NCBI GenBank assembly: GCA_015062285.1
Contig: SUUY01000006.1
Location: forward strand, 1-64,000
Direction of reading: 5' to 3'
DNA from: Alphaproteobacteria bacterium
GTDB lineage: Bacteria; Pseudomonadota; Alphaproteobacteria; RF32; CAG-239
Length of the DNA: 64,000 bases
Notes under the pieces: generated by a model
Told to the model about the DNA's origin: nothing
Database searches by the model: none
What the model saw: only the letters and a program-made list of their open reading frames with translations
In this document: in pieces, positions 1 through 9,215 of the stretch
Numbering within the stretch: the stretch's first letter is position 1
How the letters are laid out: each line of letters begins with the position of its first letter
Program-made: the position numbers and the translations under genes

Positions 1-2
1 GA

Positions 3-22
3 CGGGATTGTTACGAATCCCG
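3..22. other. hairpin upstream of nifJ
   Basis: A perfect 7-bp inverted repeat (CGGGATT, 6-nt loop, AATCCCG) ends 38 bp before the nifJ start. It has no T-tract, so it is not an obvious terminator. It could be a leader hairpin or an operator for nifJ. The window starts here, so the upstream context is unknown. Confidence 0.3.
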
Positions 23-59
23 AAGTTGGTGTTTCTCTAACTAATAAGGAAAGATATAT

Positions 60-3000
60 ATGTCTGACGTTAAGATGAAAATGATGGATGGTAACGAAGC
101 TGCAGCTTCTGTTGCCCACCGCATGAATGAAGTCTGCGTTATCTATCCTATTACTCCGTCTTCTCCGATGGGTGAATGGGCTGATGCGTGGTCTGCTGCA
201 AAACAAAAGAACTTGTGGGGCGTTGTACCTGAAGTTCAAGAAATGCAATCTGAAGCCGGTGCTGCCGGTGCTTGCCATGGTTCTATCCAAGCAGGTGCTT
301 TGACAACCACCTTTACCGCTTCTCAGGGTTTGTTATTGATGATTCCCAACATGTATAAAATTGCCGGTGAATTATCTCCTTTCGTAATGCATGTGGCTGC
401 TCGTTCTTTGGCTTACCATGCTTTGTCTATTTTTGGTGACCATTCCGACGTGATGTCTTGTCGTCAGACCGGTTTTGCAATGCTCTGCTCTAACTCTGTA
501 CAAGAAGCTCATGACTTTGCAGCTATTGCTCAGACTGCAACTTTGCGTTCTCGTGTTCCGTTCATGCACTTCTTTGACGGTTTCCGCACTTCTCACGAAA
601 TCAAAAAAATCAAGTTGCTTTCTGATGATGATTTGCGTGCTATGTTAGAAGGTGTTGACTATCAATTCAATGCTAAAAATGCTCTGCGTCCAGAAGCTCC
701 GGTTATTCGCGGTACAGCTCAAAATCCGGACGTATTCTTCCAAGGCAGAGAAGCTTGCAATCCTTTCTACAACAAAGTTGAAGAGATTGTACAAGAAGAA
801 ATGGATAAGTTCGCAAAAATTTCCGGACGTGCTTATAAAAATGTTGAATATGTTGGTCCGGCTGATGCAGAACAAGTTATCGTTATTATGGGATCAGGTG
901 CTGAGACTGTTGAAGAGGCTATTACCTACCTCAACAACAACGGATACAAAGTTGGCTTGATGAAAGTTCGCTTGTATCGTCCGTTCCCAAGCAAATCATT
1001 CATCAAAGCTTTGCCGGCAACTGCAAAAGTTGTTAATGTACTTGATCGTACTAAAGAATCAGGTTCTATCGGTGAGCCTTTGTACTTAGATGTTGTGGCT
1101 ACTCTCACTCAAGCTTTTGCTAATGGTGAAATTGCTGCTATGCCTCGTATCTTTGGCGGACGCTACGGTTTGTCTTCTAAAGAATTTACCCCGGGAATGG
1201 TTCGTGCCGTTTATGACAATGGTGCTTCGGCAAAACCGATTAATGGTTTCTCTGTTGGTATTAACGATGATGTAAACAATACTTCTTTGCCATTCAATGA
1301 TGATATTGATACCGAAGGCAAAGATGTTGTTAGAGCCGTATTCTATGGTTTGGGTGCTGACGGTACTGTTGGTGCTAACAAAAACTCTATTAAAATTATT
1401 GCCGAAGATGCCGGTAAGTATGGTCAAGGATACTTTGTATATGACTCTCGTAAGTCCGGTTCTATGACCACTTCTCACTTGCGTTTTTCTGATAATCCGA
1501 TTAAGGCTGCTTATTTGATTAATAAGGCAGACTTTGTGGCTTGTCACCAATTCCCGTTCATGGCTAAGGTTGACATTTTGAAGATTGCTAAGCCCGGTGC
1601 TACTTTCTTGCTCAATGCTCCTTATAAGGCTGAAGAAGTTTGGGATCACTTACCAATTGAAGTACAAGAAGAAATCATTGCTAAGAAACTTAACTTCTAC
1701 ACAATTAATGCAGTAGAAGTGGCTCGTGAAACAGGTATGGGTCAACGTATCAATACCATCATGCAAGCTTGCTTCTTTGCAATTTCTAATATCTTGCCTA
1801 AAGATGAAGCTATTGAACAAATTAAAAATGCTATTAAGAAAACTTATAGCAAAAAAGGTGATGCTATTGTTCAAAAGAACTTTGCCGCTGTTGATGCTTC
1901 TTTGGCTCACATGCACAAAGTTGAATATCCGAGTGAAGTTACTTCTAAATTCCATCGCTTGCTGCCTGTTCCGGCAAATGCACCTGAATTTGTGAAGAAA
2001 GTTACCGGAGAAATCATTGCTGACCGTGGTAATGAATTGCCGGTTTCTGCTTTTGCCGATGTTGTTGACGGTACATGGCCGACAGCTACAACTCAGTATG
2101 AAAAACGTTGTATTGCTACTGAAATTCCGGTTTGGGATCCTGAAACATGTATCCAATGCGGTAAATGTTCTTTGGTATGTCCGCATGGTGTTATTCGCAT
2201 GAAGGTTGCCACCGAAGAAGAATTGAAAAATGCTCCGGCAACATTAAAATCTGCTCCTTACAAAGGAAAAGAATTTGCCGGTAAACAATTTATCTTGCAA
2301 ATTACTCCGGAAGATTGTACCGGTTGCGGAATTTGTACTTCTGCATGCCCAGCTAAAAACAAAGCTAATCCGGAACTCAAGGCAATTAATATGGATCATA
2401 TTGAAAACCATTTGGAAGAAGAAAAAGCTAACTGGAACTTCTTTGAAACATTGCCTTATGTTAAACGTACCGAAGTTGTTAAAAATACACCAAAAACAAC
2501 TCAGATGATTCAACCTTTGTTTGAGTTTTCAGGTGCTTGTGCCGGTTGTGGTGAAACTCCGTATGTTAAACTTTTGACCCAACTCTTTGGTGACAGAATG
2601 GTTGTTGCTAATGCTACCGGTTGTTCTTCTATTTATTCCGGTAACTTGCCTACAACTCCTTATGCTAAAGACGAAAAAGGTCATGGTCCGGCTTGGGCAA
2701 ACTCTTTGTTTGAAGACAACGCCGAGTTTGGTTTGGGTATGCGTTTCTCTATTGATCAGCAAACTCATTTTGCCAAGACTTTGCTTGAAGGCCTTAAGGA
2801 CAAAGTTGGTGCTGAATTAACCGATAAGTTGCTCAACAATCCTCAATCTAACGATCAGGAAATTGATGACCAACGCGGTTTGGTTGCAGAACTCCGTGTA
2901 AAATTGGCCGGAATTAATTCTGCAGAAGCAAAACACTTGGATAAATTGGCCGATTACCTGATTAAGAAATCTGTATGGATTTTGGGCGGTGACGGTTGGG

Positions 3001-3620
3001 CCTATGATATTGGTTTTGGTGGTTTGGATCACGCTATTGCTTCAGGCAAAAACATCAATATCTTGGTTATGGATACCGGTGTATACTCTAATACCGGCGG
3101 TCAGCAATCTAAAGCTACCCCTATGGGTGCTTCTGCTAAGTTTGCAACAGCAGGTAAGGCTATTCCGAAGAAAGATTTGGGCATGATTGCTATGTCTTAT
3201 GGCAATGTATATGTTGCTCAGGTTTCATTTGGTGCAAACGATGCTCAAGTAATCAAGGCAATGAACGAGGCTGAAGCTTATGATGGTCCGTCTATCATTA
3301 TTGCTTACTCTCACTGTATTGCTCAAGGATTTAACTTGGCAGATGGTTTAACACACCAAAAGAATGCCGTTGAATCCGGTTCTTGGCCGTTGTATCGCTA
3401 TAATCCGGAAAATGTTAAGGCCGGTAAAGCTCCTTTGATGTTAGACTCAAAGGCTCCGACCTTGCCATTGGCTGATTATATGGCTAATGAAACACGTTTC
3501 CAAATTGTGAACAAAGCTAACCCTGAACGTTATGAAACCTTGCTCAACAAGGCTCAAGAAAACGTTAAGGAAAAACGTTCGCTCTTGGAACACATGGCTA
3601 ATATAGTCATTAGTGATTAG
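60..3620 (+). CDS. nifJ: pyruvate:ferredoxin (flavodoxin) oxidoreductase
   Basis: This homodimer-type PFOR oxidatively decarboxylates pyruvate to acetyl-CoA and passes electrons to ferredoxin or flavodoxin. The protein has 1,186 aa, the usual full length for the single-chain enzyme. The N-terminal pyruvate-binding domain has YPITPSSPM near residue 30. Two ferredoxin-type 4Fe-4S motifs lie near residues 696-706 (CIQCGKCSLVC) and 753-763 (CTGCGICTSAC). The thiamine-diphosphate domain has the cluster-binding GACAGCGE near 825 and GDGWAYDIG near 978. A Shine-Dalgarno AAGGAAAG at 46-53 fixes the start. The gene is monocistronic, with a strong terminator right after it. The enzyme is oxygen-sensitive, so it points to anaerobic metabolism. 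The last codons (VISD-stop) lie inside a TCATTAG repeat element. Confidence 0.97.
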   Translation: MSDVKMKMMDGNEAAASVAHRMNEVCVIYPITPSSPMGEWADAWSAAKQKNLWGVVPEVQEMQSEAGAAGACHGSIQAGALTTTFTASQGLLLMIPNMYKIAGELSPFVMHVAARSLAYHALSIFGDHSDVMSCRQTGFAMLCSNSVQEAHDFAAIAQTATLRSRVPFMHFFDGFRTSHEIKKIKLLSDDDLRAMLEGVDYQFNAKNALRPEAPVIRGTAQNPDVFFQGREACNPFYNKVEEIVQEEMDKFAKISGRAYKNVEYVGPADAEQVIVIMGSGAETVEEAITYLNNNGYKVGLMKVRLYRPFPSKSFIKALPATAKVVNVLDRTKESGSIGEPLYLDVVATLTQAFANGEIAAMPRIFGGRYGLSSKEFTPGMVRAVYDNGASAKPINGFSVGINDDVNNTSLPFNDDIDTEGKDVVRAVFYGLGADGTVGANKNSIKIIAEDAGKYGQGYFVYDSRKSGSMTTSHLRFSDNPIKAAYLINKADFVACHQFPFMAKVDILKIAKPGATFLLNAPYKAEEVWDHLPIEVQEEIIAKKLNFYTINAVEVARETGMGQRINTIMQACFFAISNILPKDEAIEQIKNAIKKTYSKKGDAIVQKNFAAVDASLAHMHKVEYPSEVTSKFHRLLPVPANAPEFVKKVTGEIIADRGNELPVSAFADVVDGTWPTATTQYEKRCIATEIPVWDPETCIQCGKCSLVCPHGVIRMKVATEEELKNAPATLKSAPYKGKEFAGKQFILQITPEDCTGCGICTSACPAKNKANPELKAINMDHIENHLEEEKANWNFFETLPYVKRTEVVKNTPKTTQMIQPLFEFSGACAGCGETPYVKLLTQLFGDRMVVANATGCSSIYSGNLPTTPYAKDEKGHGPAWANSLFEDNAEFGLGMRFSIDQQTHFAKTLLEGLKDKVGAELTDKLLNNPQSNDQEIDDQRGLVAELRVKLAGINSAEAKHLDKLADYLIKKSVWILGGDGWAYDIGFGGLDHAIASGKNINILVMDTGVYSNTGGQQSKATPMGASAKFATAGKAIPKKDLGMIAMSYGNVYVAQVSFGANDAQVIKAMNEAEAYDGPSIIIAYSHCIAQGFNLADGLTHQKNAVESGSWPLYRYNPENVKAGKAPLMLDSKAPTLPLADYMANETRFQIVNKANPERYETLLNKAQENVKEKRSLLEHMANIVISD

Positions 3621-3627
3621 TCATTAG
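3603..3627 (+). repeat. TCATTAG intergenic repeat element
   Basis: Iterated TAGTCATTAG/TGATTAG units span the nifJ stop codon, so the repeat supplies the last three sense codons and the TAG. Related copies follow the OmpA-type lipoprotein gene (12718-12756) and the autotransporter gene (18977-19010). Confidence 0.6.
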
Positions 3628-3628
3628 A

Positions 3629-3657
3629 GGGGCTTGGGAAACCAAGCCCCTTTTTTG
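3629..3657 (+). terminator. Rho-independent terminator of nifJ
   Basis: A 9-bp perfect stem GGGGCTTGG/CCAAGCCCC closes a GAAA loop and is followed by six T residues. It begins 9 bp after the nifJ stop. Confidence 0.9.
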
Positions 3658-3659
3658 TT

Positions 3660-3750
3660 GTTGAGCGGAGCGGTAGCGAAGTTGAAACATCTTTGAGATC
3701 CCTCGACAAGCTCGGGATGACACTCTGATCCCTCGGCAAGCTGAGCACCC
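3660..3750 (-). repeat. dispersed ~80-bp repeat, one copy plus a partial copy
   Basis: Positions 3660-3722 are the reverse complement of the repeat unit arrayed at 19044-19359; they share the GAGCGGAGCGGTAGCG and CTCGGGATGACA cores. A degenerate partial copy follows to about 3750. In the rest of this gap (to 3896) I see no gene, only AT-rich sequence before the convergent terminator. Confidence 0.7.
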
Positions 3751-3896
3751 CCACCAAAGCTAGTCCTTCTCGTCCTGTTGGGTTCACATTACACTATGAT
3801 TGTGCTCACCAACCATCGTCTTCGGAATGATGACAATTTTATTCCTTTAATTGTATGAGAGGGATAGTGAATGTAGCTTCCAGATAGACCAATAAT

Positions 3897-3933
3897 AAAA
3901 AACACCCCTCATATTTGTTAAAAATGAGGGGTG
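3897..3933 (-). terminator. terminator of the glycosyltransferase gene
   Basis: A perfect 10-bp stem CACCCCTCAT/ATGAGGGGTG (3903-3912 and 3924-3933) is followed on the minus strand by a run of six T residues. It lies 20 bp after the minus-strand gene stop. Confidence 0.85.
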
Positions 3934-3952
3934 ATATAATGTGAAACCTTAA

Positions 3953-5068
3953 TTATTTTCGGGTGAGGTCTTTTAGCAGTTGTTCCCATTTATCTGCAAT
4001 GTGATTTTCGGCATATTGTTCTACGCCTTTTACTGCTTCTGCTCCCATTTTAATTCGTAGGTTTTGATCTTTCATCAGCATTGCCATTTTGGCGGCAAAC
4101 TCATCAACATCTTTGGCCAAAAATCCGTTTACTCCGTCTTTAATAACCTCGTTTACCGACGGAGCATCGGCAAAACCTATTGCCGGAAGTCCGTGAGCCT
4201 GACCGTCGGCAAGTGCAATACTCAAGCCTTCGTATGCTGCAGGCCAGGCCATAAAATCGGCTCCACGATATACAGCCTTAACATCATTGGCATACCCCAT
4301 AAACTCCACTTGATTTTCGATGCCTAGAGATTTCATTTGTTCTAAAAGGCGTTTATGATAATCAGGGTGCTTGATGCTACCATAAAGCTCTATTTTCCAA
4401 TCAGGAAAATCTTTGGCTATTTTTCCGAATGCCTCAAACAACAGATGTTGGCGTTTCTGAACTTCATCTACACGGCAAACGTAGATTATCTTCTTTTTCT
4501 CGACACTTAAATCGGCCCTGTCTTGAGGCTCAATTTGGCCAATGATATTGCCGATAATTCTTTCTTCGTGTTTGGGATAATCTTCACCGATTGTGCCTCT
4601 AAAACTTTCTAACAACAAGTCATAGGCAGCTATTTTTTCTAACTGCTTTTTATATACCCGATAGCGAATTGGTTTGTTTCTGAGCGGAGCAAAAAATACC
4701 GGCGGATGATTGTGCACCATAAGCACGATAGGAATGTTATGATTATGCAAAAAGCACACATTATAAACATCTTTCAGAAAATAGCAGACAATTACATCGG
4801 GTTTTATTTCTTTGATTGCTTTGGCATATCTGAATGAAGAAGGTTGAAAAACGCTTTTTAGTCCAGACCAAATATCGAGCAACAAATTGCCCTTTCTTGA
4901 GCTGAGATTACGAACTTTTACCTTGGGTAAAAGATTTGATGGTCCGTTTTGTTGCTTAAAACTATCAAAAACAAAATTTACTTCGTGGTCTCTTTTGGCA
5001 AGCATATTGCAAAAATCCCACACAAAACGGCTGTTTACATTTCTGTCTTTTACGACCATAAGTCTCAT
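3953..5068 (-). CDS. glycosyltransferase family 4 (GT-B fold)
   Basis: A retaining GT-B glycosyltransferase, probably acting in cell-surface glycan or lipopolysaccharide synthesis; donor and acceptor cannot be read from the sequence. The C-terminal half carries the family-4 pattern YEGLSIALADGQAHGLP near residues 278-295. This corresponds to the E-x7-E type nucleotide-sugar site, with the second acidic position replaced by Asp/Gln. The start was placed at 5068 (MRLMVVKDRN, 371 aa). TGAGGAG lies 7 nt upstream, whereas an upstream ATG at 5092 has no Shine-Dalgarno. The gene stands alone with its own terminator. It is not inside a recognisable polysaccharide cluster, so its pathway is open. Confidence 0.85.
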   Translation of the reverse strand: MRLMVVKDRNVNSRFVWDFCNMLAKRDHEVNFVFDSFKQQNGPSNLLPKVKVRNLSSRKGNLLLDIWSGLKSVFQPSSFRYAKAIKEIKPDVIVCYFLKDVYNVCFLHNHNIPIVLMVHNHPPVFFAPLRNKPIRYRVYKKQLEKIAAYDLLLESFRGTIGEDYPKHEERIIGNIIGQIEPQDRADLSVEKKKIIYVCRVDEVQKRQHLLFEAFGKIAKDFPDWKIELYGSIKHPDYHKRLLEQMKSLGIENQVEFMGYANDVKAVYRGADFMAWPAAYEGLSIALADGQAHGLPAIGFADAPSVNEVIKDGVNGFLAKDVDEFAAKMAMLMKDQNLRIKMGAEAVKGVEQYAENHIADKWEQLLKDLTRK

Positions 5069-5159
5069 GAAAAAACTCCTCAATAATTGCATTAATGAGG
5101 GTATGATAAACTAATTATTTGCAAAAACAAAATCTTTAGTTTCAGTTATTAAGAATTTA

Positions 5160-6623
5160 CTATATCTTATGATTGATAAAATCGTTAAGCAGACGCACTC
5201 CAAACGCAGTTGCTCCTTTTGGGGTGATCGGGGTGCCTTTTTTCTCATTCTCCATTCCGGCTATATCTAAATGTGCCCATTTGGTATTTTTTTGCACAAA
5301 ACGAGAAATAAAACACGCCGCGGTACTTCCAGCACCTAATGCTCCGCCAATATTTTTCATATCGGCAATATCGGAATTAATCTTTTTGTTAAATTCCTCA
5401 CCCATTGGCATATGCCATAGTTTTTCGCCACTAATATCAGATGATGAGAGCAGATCATTGATTAATTTATTGTCGTTGCAGAATAAACCGGCATATTCTC
5501 CTCCCAAGGCTCGCATAATTGCTCCGGTAAGAGTGGCTATATCAATAATCTTTTTTGCTCCGTATTGATCTTGTAAATACCATAAGCAATCAGCTAAAAC
5601 AAGTCTGCCCTCGGCATCGGTATTAATAACTTCAACGGTTTGGCCGGACATTGAGGTAACGACATCGCCGGGACGAGTAGCATTGCCGGAAGGCATATTT
5701 TCTACCAAACCAACAATACCAATTATATTTTTGCGAATACATTGTAAGGCAGCAGCTTTTAATGATGCCACCACAACAGCGGCTCCGGTCATATCAGCTT
5801 TCATTTCTTCCATTCCGGACCAAGGTTGGATAGAAATACCTCCACTATCAAAAGTTACGCCCTTACCGACAAGTCCCAAGTCCCATTCTTCAGAGGCGGG
5901 ATTTCCTTTCCATTTAATAACTGCGACTTTAGGTTCTTTTACCGATCCTTGGGCAATCGCCAACAAAAGATTGAATCCTTTTTCTTCCAGCTCTTGCTGC
6001 CCCAGTATTTCTATATCTAACCCTAAATAAGAAAGTCGCTGAATATCATCGGCAAAAACTTGCGGAGTTAAATAATTTGCCGGCTCATTACACAAATCAC
6101 GCCCATAGCGAACGGCATTGGCAAGAGCAGCATATGGCTTAAATTCTTCCGTTGCTTTTTCACCTTGCTCCAGTTTAAAAATAACTCGTTCCAAACTCGG
6201 ATATTCATCCGGTTTTTTTTGCGTAAAATATTTATCAAAACGATATGATCCCAATAAAACACCAAAAGCAATATTATGAGCTATTTCCGTTTTGCTAAGT
6301 TTACTTCCGAAAATTGCAGAAACAAGGTATTGGACAACTTCGGTTTGTGCTACTTTGTTATATAGCATTCCACCCAGTTTTTGCAGATCCAGAGCATTGG
6401 GATTTTTGCCCAACCCCATAACCAGCAACTTACCTTTTGATGAATTTAGCTCTAAAAACGTTCCTTGTTTGCCGGAAAACTTATTTTGTTTGGCAATTTT
6501 ATTCAGATTTTTAATTTCTTCTTTGTTTAAGTGCTCTGAACTAAGCCGATTCTTCTCTTCAACACCGATAACTTTTATGACTCCGGCACCGATTCGTCCT
6601 CTTGCAAATACAATTTCCAGCAT
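5160..6623 (-). CDS. pepA: leucyl aminopeptidase (M17)
   Basis: A cytosolic M17 metallo-aminopeptidase that removes N-terminal residues, preferentially Leu, from peptides. The M17 signature NTDAEGRL is present near residues 332-339. The Lys/Asp metal-site segment VGKGVTFDSGG lies near 250-260. The length of 487 aa matches hexameric PepA. The start at 6623 follows GAGGTGA by 5 nt. It is a single gene with no visible operon partner. PepA homologues can also act as DNA-binding accessory proteins in Xer recombination or in regulation; nothing here tests that. Confidence 0.96.
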   Translation of the reverse strand: MLEIVFARGRIGAGVIKVIGVEEKNRLSSEHLNKEEIKNLNKIAKQNKFSGKQGTFLELNSSKGKLLVMGLGKNPNALDLQKLGGMLYNKVAQTEVVQYLVSAIFGSKLSKTEIAHNIAFGVLLGSYRFDKYFTQKKPDEYPSLERVIFKLEQGEKATEEFKPYAALANAVRYGRDLCNEPANYLTPQVFADDIQRLSYLGLDIEILGQQELEEKGFNLLLAIAQGSVKEPKVAVIKWKGNPASEEWDLGLVGKGVTFDSGGISIQPWSGMEEMKADMTGAAVVVASLKAAALQCIRKNIIGIVGLVENMPSGNATRPGDVVTSMSGQTVEVINTDAEGRLVLADCLWYLQDQYGAKKIIDIATLTGAIMRALGGEYAGLFCNDNKLINDLLSSSDISGEKLWHMPMGEEFNKKINSDIADMKNIGGALGAGSTAACFISRFVQKNTKWAHLDIAGMENEKKGTPITPKGATAFGVRLLNDFINHKI

Positions 6624-6774
6624 ATTTCACCTCGCGAAAATAGAATTTTTGTTTATTTTAAGGCAATTTAATTAAAATTTTCTAAAATTTATGCAATAGA
6701 GCATAATTATTTGTAGAAATAATAGACAAATTTCTATATAGTGACATTGAGTTAATTTTTTTTGAGTAGTAACA

Positions 6775-7830
6775 ATGTCAAACTTAAGCAAAGCAAAAAT
6801 AGATCATCGCAGAAATATGGAAAAATCCTTGGTCGCTACGTTGCATGATAAGATTGATGCTTTGGCCAATGCTCAGCTTAAGGAAGATAAGGAAGACAAA
6901 AAGTCCGATTATAAAATTGTTAAAGAATATACTAAAATCCATAAAAAGAAGAAGACCAGCAAACGTAGTATTGAACAATTGAAAAAAGAAATTCATTTGA
7001 TTTTAATTGCGTGCGATTTGTATCCTCACAAAAAAAACACAACAGCTCAAGAAACAACCCGAGAAGAAAAATGGATGATTCATTTGGATTGGGATGGAAT
7101 ATTCCGCAAACCTGATGATACGGATTTTTCCGTTGCATATGCTCGTAACAGACAATTGGCCTGTGAAAATATGTATATGCAAAATGATGATGCCCCCGTT
7201 ATTATGCCTACATATGCGCCAAATGAATATGACCTTGAACAATCTCCGGCCTGGCAAATGATGAGTAAATTTGAAACTTTTGCTTCTTGCCATGGCAAAA
7301 TATGCAATCAAATGGCTTCTATGGCTATCCCTCCGGAAATTGTCCCGACAATGAACTTTTTTGACTTTTCCGAAGTGTTGTATCTGTGGCAAAAAGAACG
7401 TAAGACTAAGGCTTTTGAGTGCTCCAGATCTAAAAACTTAAAAATGTTTGAGGCCTGTTATGGTGAAAAGTTTGAAAAGATTTTGACCATGTTGCGTTAT
7501 AAACCGCAATTTATTCAAAAAGTAAGAGAAGATATGCGTAGAGGTCTTTGCGATCCGTTATTTAACTTTCACCATAAAGATAACATATATCGTATTAGAG
7601 AATGCAAAGAACCACATGAAGCAAATTTGTTTCCTAATACCGTGCTTACATTTGTCCACCCTCACCATCGTTGTTTGCATCTTGGTAACGGGTACGATTT
7701 GCATGATGATTTAGCATTTTTTGGCGGATTTGATCCGCTGTTTCAAGTCAAACGTGATCCGGAAAGAGAACGTGAATACTTAATTAGTCCAAAGAAGTTT
7801 ATAAAGAAAAATGCAGAAATTTCTAGATAA
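6775..7830 (+). CDS. hypothetical protein, Lys-rich N-terminus and His-rich C-terminus
   Basis: A 351-aa protein that I do not recognise. The first ~80 residues are strongly basic and probably helical (KKKK near 57-60), with no signal peptide or membrane segment. Near residues 295-320 there is a His/Asp cluster (FVHPHHRCLHLGNGYDLHDD) that could bind metal, but it does not match a known nuclease motif I can name. The 3' end overlaps the next gene, a SUKH-like protein, by 20 bp, so the two are probably co-translated. A toxin/immunity relationship is conceivable but unproven. There is no strong Shine-Dalgarno before the start, only GAGTAG. Confidence 0.7.
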   Translation: MSNLSKAKIDHRRNMEKSLVATLHDKIDALANAQLKEDKEDKKSDYKIVKEYTKIHKKKKTSKRSIEQLKKEIHLILIACDLYPHKKNTTAQETTREEKWMIHLDWDGIFRKPDDTDFSVAYARNRQLACENMYMQNDDAPVIMPTYAPNEYDLEQSPAWQMMSKFETFASCHGKICNQMASMAIPPEIVPTMNFFDFSEVLYLWQKERKTKAFECSRSKNLKMFEACYGEKFEKILTMLRYKPQFIQKVREDMRRGLCDPLFNFHHKDNIYRIRECKEPHEANLFPNTVLTFVHPHHRCLHLGNGYDLHDDLAFFGGFDPLFQVKRDPEREREYLISPKKFIKKNAEISR

Positions 7831-8233
7831 TATACATATCTCAGGCACAGCATATAAAGGAAAACCTTTAGATGCAAAAAAACTGATTGCATGCCAAAGA
7901 AAATTAAAACTTAATAATTTTCCATTGATACCGCAAGAATATGTTGTTTTTTTACATAAATATAACTCCTTGGCATGTGACGGAAGGTGGTTGTTTGGAG
8001 TTTGTCCGAGAGATGAATCTGATTTAGATATTTTGGCTGAAAATGCCTTGGCCCTTGTAACAAATAAAACCACAAACTTGGTATTAGGATATAGTGAATT
8101 GGAATATTTGCTATGGAACGAAAACAACGGAAATTATCAAATCGTTGACAAAAGTGACTTTGAAGTGCTAAAAACATATTCTGCTTGTAAAGATGCTTTG
8201 AAAGATTTTTTGAGGTTAGATGACTGTTATTAA
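7811..8233 (+). CDS. SMI1/KNR4 (SUKH)-like protein, YrhA type
   Basis: A 140-aa cytosolic protein. The segment NNFPLIPQEYVVFLHKYNSL (about residues 36-55), followed by a G-x-CP strand and by LGYSELEYLLW with YQIVDKSDFE, fits the SUKH/YrhA pattern of an N-terminal helix pair and a beta sheet. SUKH proteins often serve as immunity proteins for polymorphic toxins, but solitary members also exist. It overlaps the preceding unknown gene by 20 bp and the following tsaC by 14 bp. This suggests one transcript of three genes. The family call rests on pattern only. Confidence 0.55.
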   Translation: MQKFLDNIHISGTAYKGKPLDAKKLIACQRKLKLNNFPLIPQEYVVFLHKYNSLACDGRWLFGVCPRDESDLDILAENALALVTNKTTNLVLGYSELEYLLWNENNGNYQIVDKSDFEVLKTYSACKDALKDFLRLDDCY

Positions 8234-9182
8234 TAATATATATTCCGGCACTTCGGAAAACATAAAAAAAGCAGCCGATACTATTTGCAATGGCGGATTG
8301 GTGGCTTTTCCGACTGATACGGTATATGGTTTGGGGGCCAATGTATATGATGCTAAAGCTGTGGCTAATATTTTTGCAGCAAAAGGCAGACCTTCCTTTG
8401 ATCCGCTAATTTCGCATATTGCTGAAATTGATTTTTTGAAAGAATATGCTTGCACAGACAGTCGAGCTATTGATTTGGCAAAACATTTTTGGCCCGGACC
8501 GCTTACTTTGGTGCTAAAAAGAAAAGATAATAATCCATCTTTAGATTTGGTATGTTCCGGTTTACCGAATATTGCCGTCAGAATGCCTAACCACCCTTTG
8601 GCTTTGGAGTTAATCAAAAAGTCTGGGGTTCCGATTGCTGCTCCTTCTGCCAACAAATTTAAATGCATATCTCCTACAACGGCTCAACATGTAGCAGACA
8701 GTCTGGGCGATGCTGTTGACATGATATTAGACGGAGGAGCATGCACAATCGGAGTGGAAACTACAATTATTGATTTGACCACTACACAAATAGTTATGCT
8801 TAGAGCCGGAGGGCTGAGCAAAGAAGAGTTGGAAGAATATACCGGAGAAAAAATTATGATTTCACATGGTGATCCCAACCAACCGTCTGCTCCGGGACAG
8901 TTGCTCAAACATTATGCCCCAAAAATGCCGATGAGAATTAATGTTGCCGAAGAAGATGTTAAAGAAAATGAGTTTTTTATCGGTTTTGGTAATGTTAAAA
9001 ATGCAAACCTAAACCTAAGCTCAGATGCTGATTTAAACGAAGCTGCGGCAAATTTATTTGCCTATATGCGTGAAGCTGAAACACATAGTGAATTTTGCGG
9101 AATTGCAATGTCTCCTATTCCAATGCGAGGGTTAGGATTAGCAATCAATGACCGTATTAAGCGGGCTGCCTATAAAGATTAA
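8220..9182 (+). CDS. tsaC: threonylcarbamoyl-AMP synthase (Sua5 type)
   Basis: Makes L-threonylcarbamoyl-adenylate from Thr, bicarbonate and ATP, the first step of t6A37 modification of ANN-decoding tRNAs. The YrdC domain spans about residues 10-195, with FPTDTVYGLGAN near 32-43 and KGRPSFDPL near 58-66. A C-terminal Sua5 domain follows, which makes this the long Sua5-type enzyme (320 aa) rather than the short E. coli TsaC. GAGGTTAG directly precedes the start. It overlaps the upstream SUKH-like gene by 14 bp and ends at a bidirectional terminator. Confidence 0.95.
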   Translation: MTVINNIYSGTSENIKKAADTICNGGLVAFPTDTVYGLGANVYDAKAVANIFAAKGRPSFDPLISHIAEIDFLKEYACTDSRAIDLAKHFWPGPLTLVLKRKDNNPSLDLVCSGLPNIAVRMPNHPLALELIKKSGVPIAAPSANKFKCISPTTAQHVADSLGDAVDMILDGGACTIGVETTIIDLTTTQIVMLRAGGLSKEELEEYTGEKIMISHGDPNQPSAPGQLLKHYAPKMPMRINVAEEDVKENEFFIGFGNVKNANLNLSSDADLNEAAANLFAYMREAETHSEFCGIAMSPIPMRGLGLAINDRIKRAAYKD

Positions 9183-9185
9183 AAA

Positions 9186-9211
9186 AAAGCGAACTCATTT
9201 GAGTTCGCTTT
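9186..9211. terminator. bidirectional terminator between tsaC and a HAD gene
   Basis: A perfect 12-bp stem AAAGCGAACTCA/TGAGTTCGCTTT with a 2-nt loop is flanked by A- and T-rich runs. It sits between two convergent genes and can serve both. Confidence 0.85.
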
Positions 9212-9215
9212 CTTT

